The notes under the pieces were generated by a model. The model worked only from the letters and a program-made list of their open reading frames with translations. It was not told the DNA's origin and did no database searches. DNA of 33,783 bases. It comes from Bacilli bacterium. Lineage in GTDB: Bacteria > Bacillota > Bacilli > Paenibacillales > NBRC-103111. The stretch spans positions 1 through 33,783 of the forward strand of contig JAQBPR010000115.1 in assembly GCA_028287395.1 (NCBI GenBank), in the 5' to 3' direction. Position 1 is the stretch's first letter; the number at the start of each line of letters is the position of its first letter. Below, piece by piece: positions 30,444 to 33,783 of the stretch. The position numbers and the translations under genes are program-made.

Positions 30444-32126
30444 ATGTTAAACAAAAAATGGTGGAAAGAAGCCGTGGTCTATCAAATCTATCCGCGAAGC
30501 TTTATGGATAGCAATGGAGATGGAATCGGCGATCTCAGAGGCATTATCAGTAAACTGGATTATCTAAAAACGCTTGGCATCGATGTAATCTGGCTATCTC
30601 CTGTTTATAAATCACCAAACGATGACAATGGTTATGATATAAGCAATTATCAAGAGATCATGGATGAATTCGGTACAATGGCAGATTGGGAAGCTTTACT
30701 GCAAGAGATGCATGAACGCGGCTTAAAATTAATGATGGATTTAGTCGTGAATCATTCTTCAGACGAGCACGCTTGGTTTGTTGAATCAAGAAAATCGAAG
30801 GACAATCCCTATCGTGACTACTACATATGGAGATCCGGAAATAATGGAGTGGAACCGAACAACTGGGTTTCTATTTTCAGCGGGTCTGCTTGGCAATGGG
30901 ATGAAATGACGGACGAATATTTTCTCCACTTATTTAGTAAAAAGCAGCCTGATCTGAATTGGGAAAATGAAGCTTTACGCAAAGAAATCTACGATATGAT
31001 GACTTGGTGGTTAGATAAAGGCGTAGATGGCTTTCGCATGGACGTGATCAACCTGATCTCAAAGGTGAAAGGTCTACCAAGTGTTCCGAATGGGGAGCGT
31101 TATACCTGGGGCGGAGATTATTTTATGAACGGCCCTAGAGTTCATGAGTTTCTGCGTGAAATGAATGAGAAGGTGTTATCTAAATATGACATCATTACGG
31201 TCGGCGAAACGCCCGGGGCAACAACGGAAGAGGCCGCACACTATGCAAATACTGCTGAAACCGAGCTGAATATGATTTTTCAATTTGAGCATATGGAATT
31301 AGATAACGGTCCGTCAGGAAAATGGGATCTGGCGCCTTGGACGCTTCAAGCTTTAAAGCATACTATGAGCAAATGGCAAAAAGAGCTGGAAGGCAAAGCC
31401 TGGAACAGCTTATACTTGAATAATCACGACCAGCCGCGCATGGTTTCCCGTTTCGGCAATGATACGACTTATCGAGTGGAATCCGCTAAAATGCTGGCGA
31501 CATTTCTTCATATGATGCAAGGTACTCCTTATATTTATCAAGGTGAGGAACTCGGCATGACCAACGTCAAATTTGCGCGAATCGAAGATTATAACGATGT
31601 AGAAATCCATAATATGTACCGTGAAAAGGTCATTGAAGGCGGGGCTTTTCCCGATGATGTGATGAAATCTATTTACGCCAAAGGCCGTGATAACGCGCGA
31701 ACGCCGATGCAATGGGATGCTAGTGAGAATGCCGGATTTACCACAGGCAAGCCATGGCTGCAGGTCAATCCAAACTATAAGACGATTCATGCTAAACAAG
31801 CATTAGAAGATCCTGATTCAATTTTTTACTACTACCACAAGCTGATCCGTCTGCGCAAAGAACATCCGATAATCGTTTACGGAGTCTACGATTTAATCTA
31901 CGAAGATCACCCGCAAATGTACGTTTATACCCGAACATTGGATAATGAAAAATTATTTGTATGCAGTAATTTCACTGCAGATGAAGCGGTAATTACTTTT
32001 TCCAACACTTGGGCAGATGAAAAGAAAGAGCTGCTGATTTCCAATTACGAAGTGGATCTTACGGCTAATTTAAACCCTTCCCGCTTCAAGCCTTATGAAG
32101 CCAGAGTCTATAAATTCCACTATTAA
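30444..32126 (+). CDS. malL: oligo-1,6-glucosidase / alpha-glucosidase (GH13)
   Basis: A 560-residue cytoplasmic GH13 enzyme. The four conserved regions are DLVVNHSS, GFRMDVINLIS, GETPG and NNHDQPR, giving nucleophile Asp200, acid/base Glu255 and Asp329, numbered almost as in B. cereus oligo-1,6-glucosidase. Val201 directly after the nucleophile is the mark of alpha-1,6 specificity (Thr in alpha-1,4 enzymes). It should cut isomaltose, panose and similar oligosaccharides taken up by the cell. GGAG lies ten bases before the ATG; no transporter or regulator gene is next to it. Confidence 0.9.
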   Translation: MLNKKWWKEAVVYQIYPRSFMDSNGDGIGDLRGIISKLDYLKTLGIDVIWLSPVYKSPNDDNGYDISNYQEIMDEFGTMADWEALLQEMHERGLKLMMDLVVNHSSDEHAWFVESRKSKDNPYRDYYIWRSGNNGVEPNNWVSIFSGSAWQWDEMTDEYFLHLFSKKQPDLNWENEALRKEIYDMMTWWLDKGVDGFRMDVINLISKVKGLPSVPNGERYTWGGDYFMNGPRVHEFLREMNEKVLSKYDIITVGETPGATTEEAAHYANTAETELNMIFQFEHMELDNGPSGKWDLAPWTLQALKHTMSKWQKELEGKAWNSLYLNNHDQPRMVSRFGNDTTYRVESAKMLATFLHMMQGTPYIYQGEELGMTNVKFARIEDYNDVEIHNMYREKVIEGGAFPDDVMKSIYAKGRDNARTPMQWDASENAGFTTGKPWLQVNPNYKTIHAKQALEDPDSIFYYYHKLIRLRKEHPIIVYGVYDLIYEDHPQMYVYTRTLDNEKLFVCSNFTADEAVITFSNTWADEKKELLISNYEVDLTANLNPSRFKPYEARVYKFHY

Positions 32127-32132
32127 TCGGGC

Positions 32133-32159
32133 AAAAAAGAGCATCCACATGGGATGCTC
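32133..32159 (-). terminator. terminator of the 56-residue small gene
   Basis: On the minus strand GAGCATCC-CATGT-GGATGCTC is followed by six T. Used mainly by the small gene on the minus strand; the plus-strand side has only a weak T run after the glucosidase gene. Confidence 0.75.
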
Positions 32160-32207
32160 AGGTTGTTTTAGCTTACCAGCTCTTGGATAATCTTCTTTAA
32201 TACAACC

Positions 32208-32378
32208 TCAGTTAGCAGCTCTGCTTTCTTGCTGATATTCAGCTAACCAATGGCTGACCTGATCCACTAACTCTTGCAAAGCCTGGGTCCATTCTTCTAT
32301 AACTTGTTTTTCTTCTGTTGTTTTATCAATTTCGTTCTTGGGCTTTCCCTTTAAAAAGTCTTTAAAATGATCCTGCAT
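32208..32378 (-). CDS. 56-residue acidic helical protein, unknown
   Basis: ATG 32378 with AAAGGAG seven bases upstream opens a frame of 56 residues (starts MQDHFKDFLKGKPKNEID, then a Glu/Gln-rich helix ...QALQELVDQVSHWLAEYQQ). It is charged, soluble and predicted all-helical, with no Cys. It ends before a strong terminator. Family unknown; the excellent ribosome site and terminator support a real gene. Confidence 0.65.
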   Translation of the reverse strand: MQDHFKDFLKGKPKNEIDKTTEEKQVIEEWTQALQELVDQVSHWLAEYQQESRAAN

Positions 32379-32403
32379 TTGATCGCTCCTTTACTAATAT
32401 AAG

Positions 32404-33783
32404 CTAAGAATTTAAAAGCTTCTGCTGCTCCTCTATCTGTCTCAATCGTTTATGTATTAAGTTTTTATCAGGATGCCGATTCAAAAGGCTCTCATAAATG
32501 GGCTTTGCATTGGCAGGCTTACCCACTAATCGAGCAATATCAGCAAGTGCCAGATCGGCTTTCCATGCTAAAATATTGCGATCAGGCGAAACACTTCCGC
32601 GATATTTATTAAAAGCTTCCTTTGAATTTCGGATATTTAATTCCGCACTATGATACAGCTGATAGGCTTTCTGCATTTGGACCTGTGCCATGAAAAATAA
32701 GACGTCTGGAAAATCAGGACGATACTGCAGCGCTTCTAAACAATAAGCTTCTGCTTCATCTAATTCCTTTCGCGACATATGAATCGTAATAAGCAACGAT
32801 AAAATTTCAAGCTTGCGGGAAAATGCAAGGCTGCGCTTAGCCACATGGTTTGCTTCCTTAAGAACAGTAAGTGCTTTATCTACATCTCCTGTACCCAAAG
32901 TCTCTCTGCCATAAAACATCCACCAAGCTGGATTTTCCGGTTCTTCATCCAGCATTATTTCGAGCAGCTTTAAGTTTCGCTCTAATTTTTTCTTAGATTG
33001 CATGACGTCAGGCATATAACCATCATGATTGAAGCGAATCAGAACCGGCTTACTCGTTAAACCCTCTGAAAAAACACCTCTATCTCTATCACCGATCTGC
33101 TCATGCACTCTTCCCCAAAATTGAAGGCGATGCTTCATTGCAAACATTCTGCCCTTGGAGTAGTTGACTGATGTTTGTTCACCTAATTGCTCTAAAACTC
33201 CACCTAACAATACGACGGGATATTCAATTGGATCAAAAATGCCAGCAATTTCCCGAATATTGTTCACATCTTCTGGGATCAAAACTTCATCTGCATCCAC
33301 CCAAATCACCCAATCACTCTCAATATGAGGCAATCCCGCGTTACGTGCTGCTGCAAAATCATCAATCCAGGAAAATGTAACAAACTTCACTTTCGAAAAC
33401 GATTGTATAACCTCTCTTGTACCGTCTGTAGACTCACAGTCAATGACGACGATTTCGTCCACAGCATCTGTCAACGATCTCAAGCACCTTTCGATACAGC
33501 GTATTTCATTACGAACCAGAATAGCTGCAGCTACCGTTACCTTTTTTTGCTCTAATAGAACTTCTACATCAACGCGATGATGTCCATTTTTCGACTTGCT
33601 GATCTCACGATTTACCGCCTCTACCCAGCTTGCTTCCGGATCAAGCAAATGAGCACGTCTAAAAATCTGCGCCGCTGAGAGTCCGCTTCCCTGTCTTAAT
33701 AAAGATTCCCCTAAATATACCCAAGCTTGCGCATCGAGAGAATCATGTCTGATTCTTTCCATAGCTTCCCGTTCTACTTCTTT
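32404..33783 (-). CDS. glycosyltransferase family 2 with TPR repeats, 5' partial
   Basis: The frame stays open to the right edge (codons KEVEREA precede the first in-window Met at 33762), so the N-terminus is missing. Visible are an N-terminal TPR-like stretch (AWVYLGESLLRQGSGLSAAQIFRRA), a GT-A family 2 catalytic domain (VAAAILVRNEIRCIERCLRSL, IVVIDCESTDGT, and the DxD-type metal site WVDADEV), and at least three C-terminal TPR units. This architecture is common for Bacillota enzymes that glycosylate proteins or spore/surface polymers (SunS-like group). Donor and acceptor are unknown. It lies 25 bases upstream of the 56-residue gene. Confidence 0.8.
   Translation of the reverse strand, partial: KEVEREAMERIRHDSLDAQAWVYLGESLLRQGSGLSAAQIFRRAHLLDPEASWVEAVNREISKSKNGHHRVDVEVLLEQKKVTVAAAILVRNEIRCIERCLRSLTDAVDEIVVIDCESTDGTREVIQSFSKVKFVTFSWIDDFAAARNAGLPHIESDWVIWVDADEVLIPEDVNNIREIAGIFDPIEYPVVLLGGVLEQLGEQTSVNYSKGRMFAMKHRLQFWGRVHEQIGDRDRGVFSEGLTSKPVLIRFNHDGYMPDVMQSKKKLERNLKLLEIMLDEEPENPAWWMFYGRETLGTGDVDKALTVLKEANHVAKRSLAFSRKLEILSLLITIHMSRKELDEAEAYCLEALQYRPDFPDVLFFMAQVQMQKAYQLYHSAELNIRNSKEAFNKYRGSVSPDRNILAWKADLALADIARLVGKPANAKPIYESLLNRHPDKNLIHKRLRQIEEQQKLLNS

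Overview
The window is ordinary chromosome of a low-G+C, spore-forming Bacillota bacterium, most likely a Paenibacillus relative. This rests on strong AGGAGG-type ribosome sites, frequent TTG/GTG starts, YesM/YesN-type two-component proteins next to a sugar ABC importer, and homologues of Bacillus genes (YtaF, YtxG/YtxH, YutE, YvyF, YtrA, DUF6526). There are no rRNA or tRNA genes, CRISPR arrays, phage genes or complete IS elements.

Left end (1-2400): the tail of an alpha/beta hydrolase, a truncated nucleotidyltransferase, a ~30-codon relic of an acetolactate synthase small subunit, a GRDP-like membrane protein with a Cys/Gly/Ser tail, and a lipoprotein. Two broken genes within 600 bases suggest an old rearrangement. 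Iron block (2440-4740): a Fur-box-flanked FTR1 iron permease, then a coupled pair made of an IscA/HesB-fold protein whose cluster cysteines are replaced by a His-rich loop and a DUF1450 protein. An AI-2E family transporter follows.

Aldonate block (5965-15271, minus strand): an eight-gene operon running solute-binding lipoprotein, two permeases, YesM-type kinase, YesN-type regulator, DgoD, KDPG-type aldolase, KDG-type kinase. It reads as sensing, import and Entner-Doudoroff-type breakdown of D-galactonate or a close sugar acid to pyruvate and glyceraldehyde-3-phosphate. A perfect hairpin between the binding protein and the permeases probably sets their ratio.

Middle (15471-25074): small unknown proteins, a YtrA-type permease/regulator/ATPase operon behind a 36-base near-perfect palindrome, a MarR/DHA2 efflux pair, glutamate racemase with a D-Glu-DAP endopeptidase, a NAGPA-domain secreted protein, and the YtxG/YtxH stress pair.

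Right part (25215-33783): an apparent operon of TPR protein, 45-codon membrane peptide, HEPN protein (YutE) and SufR-like regulator; a YvyF-like zinc-finger protein; YtaF with a structured leader; a 164-base inverted-repeat element that seems to have split the terminator of a DUF445 gene; an alpha-1,6-glucosidase with its own operator; a 56-codon small gene; and a glycosyltransferase/TPR protein running off the window.

Most notable for follow-up: the His-loop IscA-like/DUF1450 pair, the terminator-splitting element with 28-base flanking repeats, the SufR-like operon, and the YtaF leader. All calls come from reading sequence and translations by eye; no database search was run.
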